Shown in pieces: positions 8,084 to 17,074 of a stretch of DNA of 64,000 nucleotides. The DNA comes from JABMNT01 sp048262255 (GTDB lineage Bacteria; Pseudomonadota; Alphaproteobacteria; Rhodospirillales; Casp-alpha2), in the NCBI GenBank assembly GCA_048262255.1, contig JBLXFH010000003.1, forward strand, positions 186,001 through 250,000, written 5' to 3'. Position 1 is the first letter of the stretch. The number at the start of each line of letters is the position of its first letter. The position numbers were made by a program, and so were the translations under genes. The notes beneath the pieces are model-generated. The model did no database searches and had not been told where the DNA came from. It saw only the letters and a list, made by a program, of their open reading frames with translations.

Positions 8084-9388
8084 ATGTCGGTTCAGAAGTT
8101 TCAATACAAGATAAAGGCTATCGAGTTCGGCCTCGATGCAAAGAATCGGGAACCTACCGCATTTGTACATGGGTCCCTGACACAGGCTCTCGTTGGCTGG
8201 CCCTTCACTCTCGAGTTGGAACTAGGAAATGATGGAGTTTGGCAGAGGCGAATAATCACTGCGAACTCAGATGGACCACTTGGCCAATTGCTCAATAAAA
8301 ATGAGGTTGCAGATAAAATTACATCTCACTCGAGCAACATTCTTAAGACCGTAAACATGTGGCCAGATGCCCAAGAGGAAGCGGGCGCGAAAATGTCCTC
8401 GAACCAGGAAGTCATCCCAGCCAATGTGGACGATGTAACGATTGTATCGTTTAGGTCCGGAATGCTGGGACTTCCAAGCCCAGACTGGTGCTCAATGTGG
8501 GATAAAATTTTTTCGAGGCTTGAGGCTGATCCATTCCTGCAAGTTCTTGGTTTTTCAGCGGACCAAATTCGAGAGGCATTGGAGAACGTAAGTCGCGGTT
8601 TTACTCACGACTGGGTAAAAGCCCGTTACAAAGAGGCTGGATACTCCGGCATGGGTGATAAATTCGAAGACAACACCGTCAAAGGGTGGTTCCCGGCAAC
8701 CCATCTAGCTCGCATCGCTGTTGGGGCGATTTGTCGAGACCCTGGCCTTCACTACTTAGTCGAACTTGGGATGGCACTCGGCGACCTCGAGGGCTTTGAT
8801 GGTTTTGCGCGTTTGACTGCCCAGCTAGCTAGAAGTCCCGGAAGCCTCCATCATTTATGTGTAGCAGCAGAACTTCATCGGCGAGGTTTGCTCGCCGGTC
8901 TTGAGCCTGAGACAGGATCGGGATCAGATCGCAACGATCTTTTGATTTCTGATGGTGAGCAAGTGCTACAGGTCGAAGTCAAAGAGTTTTCCTCTCAGCG
9001 GCCCTTCAAACAACTGATTGGGGAGATCGATAAAAAGGTTGGTAGATTGCCGACGCAAATCACTGAACCGGTGGTTTTTCATGTCGCATTCAATGACAGT
9101 GCAGGCGACGAGGCAAATGTTGGTGAGTTTCGAAAAGCTTTTCTTGCCGATTTAGATCACTACAAAACCAAGATACCTAATAAAATCAGTGCGATAGTCG
9201 TCACTGATCGTTTTGTAAACAGCAAAGGTGGCCATGTAAGACGAGAGAATCTAGCGATACTGACCAACCCTGATGCGGTTATCAAAGTAGATGAACAGGT
9301 GTTACACAGGATTTTTCAAGATAGTGAACTAGAGCATTTCTACCCGCATTACCACGTAGGTACGGGACAGGGTTTTTCGTTTGGTTGA
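8084..9388 (+). CDS. Orphan protein with PD-(D/E)XK nuclease-like motif
   Basis: A 434-residue protein I do not recognise. The C-terminal half holds a pattern typical of the PD-(D/E)XK (restriction-endonuclease-like) fold: a helix with E263 (AAEL), D285 opening a hydrophobic strand (NDLLIS), a short turn, then E298-V-K300 in VEVKEF. After that come a basic-amphipathic segment and further beta/alpha alternation. Residues 1-250 are mixed with no signal peptide or membrane span, so the protein is probably cytoplasmic. There is no methyltransferase, helicase or toxin-antitoxin partner beside it. Codon use and base composition look AT-richer than the flanking housekeeping genes, suggesting acquisition by transfer. 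No clear Shine-Dalgarno precedes the ATG. Nuclease function is inference from the motif alone; a non-catalytic DNA-binding role is equally possible. Confidence 0.6.
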   Translation: MSVQKFQYKIKAIEFGLDAKNREPTAFVHGSLTQALVGWPFTLELELGNDGVWQRRIITANSDGPLGQLLNKNEVADKITSHSSNILKTVNMWPDAQEEAGAKMSSNQEVIPANVDDVTIVSFRSGMLGLPSPDWCSMWDKIFSRLEADPFLQVLGFSADQIREALENVSRGFTHDWVKARYKEAGYSGMGDKFEDNTVKGWFPATHLARIAVGAICRDPGLHYLVELGMALGDLEGFDGFARLTAQLARSPGSLHHLCVAAELHRRGLLAGLEPETGSGSDRNDLLISDGEQVLQVEVKEFSSQRPFKQLIGEIDKKVGRLPTQITEPVVFHVAFNDSAGDEANVGEFRKAFLADLDHYKTKIPNKISAIVVTDRFVNSKGGHVRRENLAILTNPDAVIKVDEQVLHRIFQDSELEHFYPHYHVGTGQGFSFG

Positions 9389-9607
9389 CTAGAATTATCG
9401 AACCGCCCCCAATCGTAAAATTCCCGAGACAGCTACTGCACTTGTCTGCATCCATTTAGGGTCATAGGATAACAGTATAAACGCTGAAGACAAACCGTCC
9501 GATTTGTCCCAATAACGGAAGCACTCTCAGAGCAAATTAGAACTTTCTTACTTTCTATGTGTGCCGTCACCACTCATCTGCTGAAAACGACAATGTCTTT
9601 ATACCCC

Positions 9608-9638
9608 TTGACCTTCCAGTAAGGAGAAACCTTATATT
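9608..9638 (+). promoter_or_regulatory. MerR/CueR-type promoter of copA-cueR
   Basis: The -35 TTGACC (9608-9613) and -10 TATATT (9633-9638) are separated by 19 bp, the over-long spacer typical of promoters that need a MerR-family activator to untwist the DNA. The spacer carries CTTCCAGT, the left half-site seen in CueR/HmrR operators; the right half is degenerate. It lies directly upstream of copA, whose operon encodes CueR. Confidence 0.8.
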
Positions 9639-9667
9639 ATCCTTACATATTAATGGAAGGTTTGAAG

Positions 9668-11893
9668 ATGGACGGGACACTCACGGGCAAGCAGGTTGAT
9701 ACGTCGCATTTACGCGCACTGGACCTGCAAGTTTCGGGCATGACGTGCAGCGGTTGCGCCGGGCGTGTTGAAAAGGCGCTGGCTGCCATAAAAGGGGTGC
9801 AAACTGCTGCGGTCAATCTGGCGACAGAAAAGGCCCATATTGAGGCCATGAGCGGCCAGACGTTGTCCTCCGATATATTGATTTCTGCGGTCACAGAAGC
9901 GGGCTATCAGGCCTCTTATGTGGATGACCACGCGCCCGTTGAGCCGCCGGTCAATCGGGGCGAAGCCTTTCTGCTGGGCTTGTCCGTTCTTTTGACTCTG
10001 CCGTTTCTGGCACAAATGATCTTCATGCCGACGCCCCTGCATTTTGAATTGCCGGCCCTTGTGCAGCTCGTTCTGGCCTCCATCGTCCAGTTTGTGCCGG
10101 GCAGCCGGTTCTATGGCCCGGCATGGCGCGCCCTCAAGGCCCGCGCGGGCAATATGGATATGCTGGTTGTTCTGGGCACGTCGGCAACCTGGGGCCTGAG
10201 CTGTTATTTAATCTGGTCGCATGGCCTTGGCATTGATGCACACGCTTTGTATTTCGAAGCCTCGGCGACGGTTATCACACTCATTCTCGTCGGGAAATAT
10301 CTGGAATCGCGGGCCCGGCACAATACGGCATCGGCGATCAAAAGCCTGATGGCCCTGCGCCCGGATACGGCCCGTGTCCGCCGGGGTGGCAAGGATATTG
10401 AAGTGCCGCTGGAAAGCGTTCGCGTCGGTGATCTGCTGGTGATCAAACCGGGCGAACGTATCCCCGCCGACGGCCATGTGACGGAAGGCCTGGGCCATGC
10501 CGATGAATCGCTCATAACCGGCGAAAGCCTGCCGGTGGCCAAAGCGCCGGGCAGTCTGGTCATTGGCGGCGCCATCAACGGCGAGGGGCTGCTGATTGTC
10601 GAAACCACGGCCATTGGCGCCGACAGCAAGCTCGCCCATATCATCAAGCTGGTGGAGACCGCGCAGGTCAGCAAGGCGCCTGTGCAAAAGCTGGTCGACC
10701 GGATCGCCAGCTATTTTGTGCCGTTCATCATCATCGTTGCGGTTTGCACATTTATTGGCTGGGTTGCAATGGGTGCGACCGTAGAAAACGCTTTGATTTA
10801 CGCAGCGACAGTTCTGGTCATTGCCTGCCCCTGTGCGCTCGGTCTGGCGACGCCTACGGCGATTATCGTTGGTACCGGTGTGGCGGCGAAATCCGGCATC
10901 CTGATCCGCGATATGGAAGCTCTGGAACATGCCCGCCTGATCGACTGCGTTGTCTTTGATAAAACCGGCACCCTGACCGAAGGCAAGCCCCGGGTTGTCC
11001 ATGTGGTTGCGACAGAGAAAACGAATGAAGCGCTGATCCGCCAGGTCGCCGCGGCACAGCAAGGCAGCGAGCATCCGCTGGCGAAAGCTCTGTTAACCTA
11101 TGCGGAAGCACAGGGGCTTGAGTTGCCCTCCGTTGAAAAGTTTCAATCTTTGCCCGGGCGCGGGCTCTCTGCAGAAATCGAGGGCGATGCTCTGTGGATT
11201 GGCAGCCGCCGCCTGATGCAGGAAAAAAACATTGTGACGGCGCCTCTGGAGGCGGATGCCAAAGTGTTTGAGGAAAGCGGTTATACGCTTGTCTGGGTTG
11301 GCGATGAACGGAGCAAACAGGCCTCTGGCCTTGTGGCGATTGGTGACACTCTTCGCCAAACGGCAGCACCGGCGATTGACCGGTTGAAACATCTCGGCAT
11401 GCAAGCCGTTCTGCTCAGCGGTGACAACAACTCTGCTGCAAACAAGGTGGCGGCTGATTTGGGTATAACGCGGGTTTTTGCGGACGTTTTGCCTGAAGAC
11501 AAAGCGACCAAGATCACGGAGCTGAAAGCCGATGGTTATCATGTGGCGATGGTTGGTGATGGGGTGAATGATGCGCCCGCCCTGGCGACGGCGGATATCG
11601 GCATCGCCATGGGCAGCGGCACCGATGTCGCCATGGAAACCGCCGGTATTACGCTCATGCGCACAGACCCGGCACTGGTTATAGACGCCATTGATATTTC
11701 CGCCGCCACCTACGCCAAAATCCGCCAGAACCTGTTTTGGGCCTTTGTCTATAACGTGGTTGCCATCCCGCTTGCCGTTTCAGGCGCCTTAAGCCCGGTA
11801 ATTGCCGGAGCGGCCATGGCCATGAGCAGCGTATCCGTGGTCTCCAATTCATTGTTACTGAAACGCTGGCGGGGCAGGGAGGCGGCGCAATGA
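9668..11893 (+). CDS. copA: Cu(I)-exporting P1B-type ATPase CopA
   Basis: Inner-membrane ATPase that pumps Cu(I) out of the cytoplasm. I choose the ATG at 9668 (741 residues) over the ATG at 9653. GGAAGG sits 8 bp before it, while 9653 would lie only ~15 bp from the -10. One N-terminal HMA domain holds GMTCSGC (Cys27, Cys30). Later come transmembrane helices, an A-domain TGES, the metal-site CPC around residue 387, the phosphorylated Asp431 in DKTGTLTEG, a His-Pro pair in SEHPLAKAL and GDGVNDAPAL. Its stop overlaps the cueR ATG (ATGA at 11890). Expected to be induced by copper through CueR. Confidence 0.95.
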   Translation: MDGTLTGKQVDTSHLRALDLQVSGMTCSGCAGRVEKALAAIKGVQTAAVNLATEKAHIEAMSGQTLSSDILISAVTEAGYQASYVDDHAPVEPPVNRGEAFLLGLSVLLTLPFLAQMIFMPTPLHFELPALVQLVLASIVQFVPGSRFYGPAWRALKARAGNMDMLVVLGTSATWGLSCYLIWSHGLGIDAHALYFEASATVITLILVGKYLESRARHNTASAIKSLMALRPDTARVRRGGKDIEVPLESVRVGDLLVIKPGERIPADGHVTEGLGHADESLITGESLPVAKAPGSLVIGGAINGEGLLIVETTAIGADSKLAHIIKLVETAQVSKAPVQKLVDRIASYFVPFIIIVAVCTFIGWVAMGATVENALIYAATVLVIACPCALGLATPTAIIVGTGVAAKSGILIRDMEALEHARLIDCVVFDKTGTLTEGKPRVVHVVATEKTNEALIRQVAAAQQGSEHPLAKALLTYAEAQGLELPSVEKFQSLPGRGLSAEIEGDALWIGSRRLMQEKNIVTAPLEADAKVFEESGYTLVWVGDERSKQASGLVAIGDTLRQTAAPAIDRLKHLGMQAVLLSGDNNSAANKVAADLGITRVFADVLPEDKATKITELKADGYHVAMVGDGVNDAPALATADIGIAMGSGTDVAMETAGITLMRTDPALVIDAIDISAATYAKIRQNLFWAFVYNVVAIPLAVSGALSPVIAGAAMAMSSVSVVSNSLLLKRWRGREAAQ

Positions 11894-12294
11894 AGATTGG
11901 GGTTTTATCCAAGAAAACCGGGGTTCCAGCCAAAACCATTCGTTATTACGAGAGCGTCGGGTTGATTCAGGCAGCCGACCGGGAGGAAAACGGTTATCGA
12001 TCCTATTCGGATCGCGATGTCGATATCCTGCATTTCATCCAGCGTTCGCGATCCCTTGGGTTTTCCGTTAAAAAGGTCGGCGAGCTGCTGGCGCTGTGGT
12101 ATGACCGCAACCGCGCAAGCGCCTCGGTCAAGGCGCTGGCCACTGCGCATATTGACAAAATCGAGACACAAATCAGCGAATTGCAGGGATTACGGGCAAC
12201 GTTGGTTGATTTGACGGAACGCTGTCATGGCGATGATCGCCCCGATTGCCCCATTCTTGAGAATCTGGCAACGCAAAAGAAACCGGGAAATTAA
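11890..12294 (+). CDS. cueR: Cu(I)-responsive MerR-family regulator CueR
   Basis: Copper-sensing transcriptional activator, 134 residues. The N-terminal winged helix reads IGVLSKKTGVPAKTIRYYE, followed by the long dimerisation helix to ~residue 110. The metal-binding loop carries Cys112 and Cys120 (RCHGDDRPDC), at the same positions and spacing as the copper ligands of E. coli CueR. It overlaps copA by 4 bp and should be made from the promoter it activates, giving positive feedback. Its last 4 bp overlap the convergent receiver gene. Confidence 0.93.
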   Translation: MKIGVLSKKTGVPAKTIRYYESVGLIQAADREENGYRSYSDRDVDILHFIQRSRSLGFSVKKVGELLALWYDRNRASASVKALATAHIDKIETQISELQGLRATLVDLTERCHGDDRPDCPILENLATQKKPGN

Positions 12295-12779
12295 CCGATA
12301 TTAGTCTGGCGGCGGTCGGCCTGCATGACGTCCAGGTTGCGGCGGCGGCGATCCGGTCCGAAAAACTGCGAGGCGCGAATAAACGGGCGGTGATGTTCAA
12401 GGATACTGACAATCCGCATGTAGAGCAGCCGTGCGGAAACCGGTTTGGCCAGAAACTCCGTTGTTCCCGTATCCCGGGCTTCACAGACGTGCCGGAGTTC
12501 CGTATTGGCCGTTACCACAATAACCGGCACAAAAGGATTGGGGCTGTCGTCTGCGCGGCGGACACGGCTTAAAAAGGCCATTCCATCCAAACCGTAGGTC
12601 CAGTCACTCAGGACGATATCTGTCGGAAAATGTGAGAACATCTGCCATGCCGTCTCCGGGTCCGGCGTGCTTTGAACTGTAGGCACGCCAAATTCACGGA
12701 ACACATCCGTCAGCAGTTTGCGCACAAGCATGTGCTTTTCAAGAACCAGAATGTTTAGCTTCGAGATATCGTAGGCGGT
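12291..12779 (-). CDS. Stand-alone response regulator receiver protein
   Basis: A single CheY-like receiver domain of 162 residues with no output domain. I prefer the TTG at 12777-12779 as start: AAGGGG lies just upstream, whereas the longer frame to ATG 12857 has no visible ribosome site and adds unrelated sequence. The phosphoacceptor is Asp60 (LSDW), with Thr91 (VVTA) and Lys113 (LAKP). The usual acidic pair is replaced by Glu15-Lys16, so Mg2+ binding may be altered. A basic tail (DRRRR) follows the domain. The large sensor kinase gene 12935-15826 precedes it on the same strand, 155 bp upstream, and is the likely partner. Confidence 0.75.
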   Translation of the reverse strand, partial: TAYDISKLNILVLEKHMLVRKLLTDVFREFGVPTVQSTPDPETAWQMFSHFPTDIVLSDWTYGLDGMAFLSRVRRADDSPNPFVPVIVVTANTELRHVCEARDTGTTEFLAKPVSARLLYMRIVSILEHHRPFIRASQFFGPDRRRRNLDVMQADRRQTNIG

Positions 12780-12934
12780 CAAAATAATCCCCTTGCCGCA
12801 TTTTACATGTTCACCTATAGCGGCTTTCCGAAAGCTATATCGCGGACTCCTTACCACTTTCTGACAGAATTTTCCACTTTTCAGATACTAAATCTGCATA
12901 ATTATGTGTGTAATGACCGATAGCTCGCCAGGTA

Positions 12935-15826
12935 TCAGTGACTGCTCACGGGAATTTCGAAATAAAAGGTCGATCCAACTCCCATCTCCGATTCAAAGTA
13001 AATTCGCCCGGAATGACGCTCGATAATGGATTTCGCGATACTCAAGCCAAGCCCGGTGCCTGAAACATTTCGAGTATCGGAACTGTCGACTTGGATAAAG
13101 CGGACAAAGACCATTTCGTAATACTCTTTCGGAATCCCATCGCCATAATCCCTGACGCCAACGCAAACCTGATTTCCCCGCTGCTCAACGCTCACTTCAA
13201 CCTGCCCACCCGGCGGGGAAAATTTGGCCGCGTTTGACAGCAAATTCGCCATAACCTGAGTCAGCCGGCTGGCATCGGCATAGACGTAAACATCGGACAG
13301 GTTGCCCATCATCACAAAAGATACGGAAAACTCTTCTGCATATCCCTGATTGGCGCGCACCGCATCTGCCACAAGCTGGCCGATGTTGACCTGATCAAAT
13401 GCGTATTCCAGTTTACCGGCCTGCGACTTTTCAAGATCGAGCAGATCGTTGACGAGTTTGATCAGACGTTCAGTATTGTTCGACGCCAGTTCCACAAGTT
13501 CTTGCGCCGGTTCGGAAATTTCGCCAACTGCACCGGACGCCACCAGTCCGAGAGACCCCCGAATAGAAGTCAACGGCGTACGCAGTTCATGGCTGACCGT
13601 TGATACGAATTCGCTCTTTAGCCGCTCGATCTCATACTGTTCCGTCACATCGTGGATAATCCCATGCAGGGCAATATTTTCACCGGATTCTGAACGAATA
13701 ATCTCATTTTCATTGCGCAAAATGCGCTCCTCACCATCGGCCCGGATAATTCGATATTCCAGTTGATGGATTTGCCCCTGTTCAACAGTCCTGGAGGCAA
13801 TGCTCTCGAATTTTGCGCGGTCATCCGGGTGAACCATCTTGCGCAATTTGTCATATGTGATCCTGTCTTTTTCCGGATCCAGCCCGAATATCCGGTATTG
13901 TTCATCGGACCAGGTAATCTCGTTGGTCTTCAAATCCCGATACCAGTTGCCGATTTTCGCGATACGCTGCGCATTTTTCATACGCCATTCGCTGGACCGG
14001 AGCGCCACTTCAATCTCGGCCCGTCGCTCCAGTTCGTCAGACAGACGTTCATTGATATCCTGCAGATGTTGGGTCTGCTGATTGACTTGCTCCTGCAGCT
14101 TGTAATGACTACGGGCCAACGCATCCGCTGCGGATTTTCGTTCTGTAATGTTTGTCCGGATGCCAACCAGCCCGCCGTCGGACGTCACAAAATTGTTGTA
14201 CAAAATCCATTGGCCGGTACGCAGTTGCACTTCACGATTTGACGTCTCTTCCCGAAAATGGCCGAGTTTCGTCTGCATCGGGTTCTTGGCGCTGTTATCA
14301 CGGTCATCAACAACAGTTCCACGTTCAATGGAAATGCGGATAAATTCAACAAGGGTCAGACCCGGAACCAGAATATCGTTTAATCCGGCGTATAGTTCGC
14401 GATATTTGCTGTTGCACATAACAAAATTTTCGTTGTTATCGAAGTAGATAAAACCGTCGGAGAAACTTTCAATTGCATCAATCAGCCGGGTTTCTGATCT
14501 TTTGAGGGAGTCTTCAGCCTGTTTTCTTCCGGTAATGTCGCGAATGGTCTGGACAAAAAGAAGTTGCGCACCAATTTGAAACTCATTGATAGATAATTCG
14601 GCGGCAAACAATGTGCCGTCTTTTCGCCGCCCCTTTATCTCGTGATATCGTCCTTCTACCGGATTGTTAACGCCTGTTTTGAAGTAATTTTCCAAATAAT
14701 CAAAATACTTCAACCGCTCTTTTTTATCGGCAAGCATGGATATGTTATTGCCGACAAGTTCTTCACGGGAATAGCCGAATGTCTGTTCGGTAACATCGTT
14801 CACCCATTCAACAATACCCCGCGCATCAATTGTTATGGTGCTTTCACTGACACTGTTAATCAATGCGATATGACGCGCTTCGCGTTCACTGAGCCGGGTT
14901 GCCGCCTGGGTATCTCTGATAATCAGCAATGTCACCGCCAAAATGATCAGACTGGTTAACATGGCGATCGCCAGAGCGGCATTTTCCAGCTCTTTCGTCG
15001 ATTTCGAAACATCACTTGCTTCAATACAGGTCAGAATAACGAGTGGCATATTCGAAATCTTGCGATAGGAATAGTAGCGCACCATGCCATCATCGGAGCT
15101 TGTCTCGGTGAACCTTCCCGTTGGTGATTTTTCAAGGGAGCCCCATAGATTTCGGTTGTCCAGTTTTTGTCCCGGTTCCATTGTTCCATTTGCAGAAATG
15201 ATCCGGATCTGATGATCCTCGCCAATCAGGAGCGCGACGCTTTTCTCACCCAAATCCAGCGCAGAAAACAAATCGACAAAGGAGTTAACGTCGATTGCGG
15301 CAAAAATAACGCCATCAAACGCCCCATTGGAATCCATAATCCGCCGGACCAAACGCACGGTCACCTTTCCGGTTGAGCGTCCTCTCAGCGGTAGCGAGAT
15401 AAAGGGCTCATCTTGTCTGGCATTTTGTTGAAAGACAAAGTAGGGGCGGTCGCTTGATACGATCTTCGGCGTAACATCCCGCCCGGAAATAAACCGGGGA
15501 ACACCCTCTTTATCCATGATTGTAATATGCGAAACGATGGACATATCAAGAGGAATATCAGCCATCGATTTGCGCACAGACGCGATACCCCCCAATATAT
15601 ATTCGCGTCGCAAAAACTGAAGATAGGAGTTGCTGTAGTCAAAAATATGACGTGATTGCTGTTCAAAAAAATCGGCAAGACGGTCCGCCTTATCGACCCC
15701 TCTTTGCGCCACAGTCTCACGTTCAATATAAATCAGTCGCCCGGCAACCCCCCAAGCCAATGCAACCAGAACAAAGGCCAGGGCCAGGTAAGCAAGGAGT
15801 TTTGATGAAGGGAGCTGTTTCAGCAC
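12935..15826 (-). CDS. Cache/PAS sensor histidine kinase, membrane-bound
   Basis: A 963-residue transmembrane sensor kinase. A membrane helix at ~10-32 and another at ~283-305 bracket a periplasmic Cache-type sensing domain. Three cytoplasmic PAS-like domains follow: ~320-440 (GYSREELVGNN), ~445-560 and, after a coiled coil (~570-615), ~620-735 with a typical PAS_3/PAC end. The dimerisation/phosphotransfer domain has His746 in SHELRTPLT, and the ATPase domain at ~850-960 shows the N-box NLLSNAAKFS, GDGIP and GTGLGLSI. No receiver domain is attached. The signal sensed cannot be read. The receiver protein downstream is a plausible target. Confidence 0.9.
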   Translation of the reverse strand: MLKQLPSSKLLAYLALAFVLVALAWGVAGRLIYIERETVAQRGVDKADRLADFFEQQSRHIFDYSNSYLQFLRREYILGGIASVRKSMADIPLDMSIVSHITIMDKEGVPRFISGRDVTPKIVSSDRPYFVFQQNARQDEPFISLPLRGRSTGKVTVRLVRRIMDSNGAFDGVIFAAIDVNSFVDLFSALDLGEKSVALLIGEDHQIRIISANGTMEPGQKLDNRNLWGSLEKSPTGRFTETSSDDGMVRYYSYRKISNMPLVILTCIEASDVSKSTKELENAALAIAMLTSLIILAVTLLIIRDTQAATRLSEREARHIALINSVSESTITIDARGIVEWVNDVTEQTFGYSREELVGNNISMLADKKERLKYFDYLENYFKTGVNNPVEGRYHEIKGRRKDGTLFAAELSINEFQIGAQLLFVQTIRDITGRKQAEDSLKRSETRLIDAIESFSDGFIYFDNNENFVMCNSKYRELYAGLNDILVPGLTLVEFIRISIERGTVVDDRDNSAKNPMQTKLGHFREETSNREVQLRTGQWILYNNFVTSDGGLVGIRTNITERKSAADALARSHYKLQEQVNQQTQHLQDINERLSDELERRAEIEVALRSSEWRMKNAQRIAKIGNWYRDLKTNEITWSDEQYRIFGLDPEKDRITYDKLRKMVHPDDRAKFESIASRTVEQGQIHQLEYRIIRADGEERILRNENEIIRSESGENIALHGIIHDVTEQYEIERLKSEFVSTVSHELRTPLTSIRGSLGLVASGAVGEISEPAQELVELASNNTERLIKLVNDLLDLEKSQAGKLEYAFDQVNIGQLVADAVRANQGYAEEFSVSFVMMGNLSDVYVYADASRLTQVMANLLSNAAKFSPPGGQVEVSVEQRGNQVCVGVRDYGDGIPKEYYEMVFVRFIQVDSSDTRNVSGTGLGLSIAKSIIERHSGRIYFESEMGVGSTFYFEIPVSSH

Positions 15827-16129
15827 TTAACCAGCCTGTCTGTAAGAAGTATTCGATGCCAATGGCGGGCTGCCATTAAGACAATTCACGCCATTCGATT
15901 TATGGGAAATGAGGGATCAGGACAAAGATGGGCTCTTTCTTGGCTGCATTCGGGAGAAACAATAAACACGGCATTGGGGTCAAAACACAATGGTTGATTG
16001 TGATTGCATGCACATAGAAGGAGGAAATGAAACGTTTTGCAATATCCTTGTGTCTGATCGGATTTTGTAGAAAAGTCAGCCTCACATCAACACATCACCT
16101 CAAATAATCATCAAACAGGACATTGAAAA
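15827..16129. other. Intergenic region between divergent sensor kinase and FAH-family gene
   Basis: 303 bp that should hold both divergent promoters. I see short unrelated open frames but no recognisable gene, RNA or clear operator. Confidence 0.4.
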
Positions 16130-16996
16130 ATGAGACTTCTCACGTTTCTTGGCGAGACGGGCCCAACCATTGGCATACGTCAGGGAGAAACGGTTGTCGA
16201 CCTGAACAAGGCCGCTGCCGATTTACCCAAGGATATGATTACTTTCCTGCAGGCAGGGGAAACCGCCATGGAAAAAGCAAAAGAGGCTGCTGAAAGAGCA
16301 TCCGAAAATGAAAAAATCCGGATGGATTCCATTAAATTGTTACCACCCATCCTGCGTCCCGGAAAAATCATCTGTATTGGTCGCAATTATGCAGCTCATG
16401 CCGCAGAAGGTGGTGCCGAAACGCCCACATATCCAGAAATCTTCTTCCGCGGACCAACAACCCTGATCGCTCACGGAGACCCGATCATTCGCCCCAAATG
16501 CTCGCACAATCTGGATTACGAGGCCGAGCTGGTGGTTGTTATTGGCAAGACGGCCCGCCATGTTGCCGAAGCCGATGCGACCTCCATTATTGCCGGTTAT
16601 TCGCTGTTTAATGAAGGCACGTTGCGTGATTACCAGCGCAAATCGTCGCAATGGACAATCGGCAAGAACTTTGACAACACGGGTCCGTTCGGGCCGGAAA
16701 TCGTCACCACAGACGAGGTCCCTGAAGGGGCCAAGGGATTGCGTATCCAGTGCCGCCTGAACGGCCAGATCATGCAGGACGCCAATACGGATGATCTGGT
16801 GTTTTCTATACCCAACCTGATTTACCGGCTCACCGAATGCATGACTCTTGAAGCCGGGGATATCATTGTTTCCGGAACACCTTCAGGTGTCGGTTACGCC
16901 CGCACCCCGCCGGTCTGGCTGAAACCCGGTGACATCTGTGAGGTTGAGGTTGAAGGTATTGGTATTCTGTCCAATCCCATTGAAGACGAGAAATAA
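16130..16996 (+). CDS. Fumarylacetoacetate hydrolase (FAH) family protein
   Basis: A 288-residue protein of the FAH/2-hydroxyhepta-2,4-diene-1,7-dioate isomerase superfamily, metal-dependent enzymes that cut or isomerise C-C bonds of small beta-diketo acids. The N-terminal ~65 residues are a small family cap, and the catalytic domain begins at about 78 (KIICIGRNYAAHA). Metal-ligand motifs are visible: PEIFFRG near 101, a Tyr-Glu-Ala-Glu stretch near 129-133 and GYSLFNEGTLRDYQ near 155. The C-terminal GDIIVSGTPSGVGYAR is diagnostic. The substrate is not predictable from sequence. It is monocistronic and convergent with the alpha/beta-hydrolase gene. Confidence 0.85.
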   Translation: MRLLTFLGETGPTIGIRQGETVVDLNKAAADLPKDMITFLQAGETAMEKAKEAAERASENEKIRMDSIKLLPPILRPGKIICIGRNYAAHAAEGGAETPTYPEIFFRGPTTLIAHGDPIIRPKCSHNLDYEAELVVVIGKTARHVAEADATSIIAGYSLFNEGTLRDYQRKSSQWTIGKNFDNTGPFGPEIVTTDEVPEGAKGLRIQCRLNGQIMQDANTDDLVFSIPNLIYRLTECMTLEAGDIIVSGTPSGVGYARTPPVWLKPGDICEVEVEGIGILSNPIEDEK

Positions 16997-17025
16997 AGCA
17001 TTCGGATCGTATTGAGCCCCTTGAG

Positions 17026-17071
17026 ACTGACGATTGTTACTCCTTATTGTACATGGACCGTAATCGTCAGT
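17026..17071. terminator. Inverted repeat, possible shared terminator
   Basis: ACTGACGATT (17026-17035) and AATCGTCAGT (17062-17071) are perfect 10-bp inverted arms around a 26-bp loop. They lie between the convergent FAH-family and alpha/beta-hydrolase genes. The U-tract is poor on both strands, so factor-independent termination is only possible, not shown. Confidence 0.4.
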
Positions 17072-17074
17072 GTC

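Noticed and set aside
10208..11074. Minus-strand open frame opposite copA
   Set aside because: Shadow of the ATPase gene, Arg/Asp/Gln-rich with no domain.
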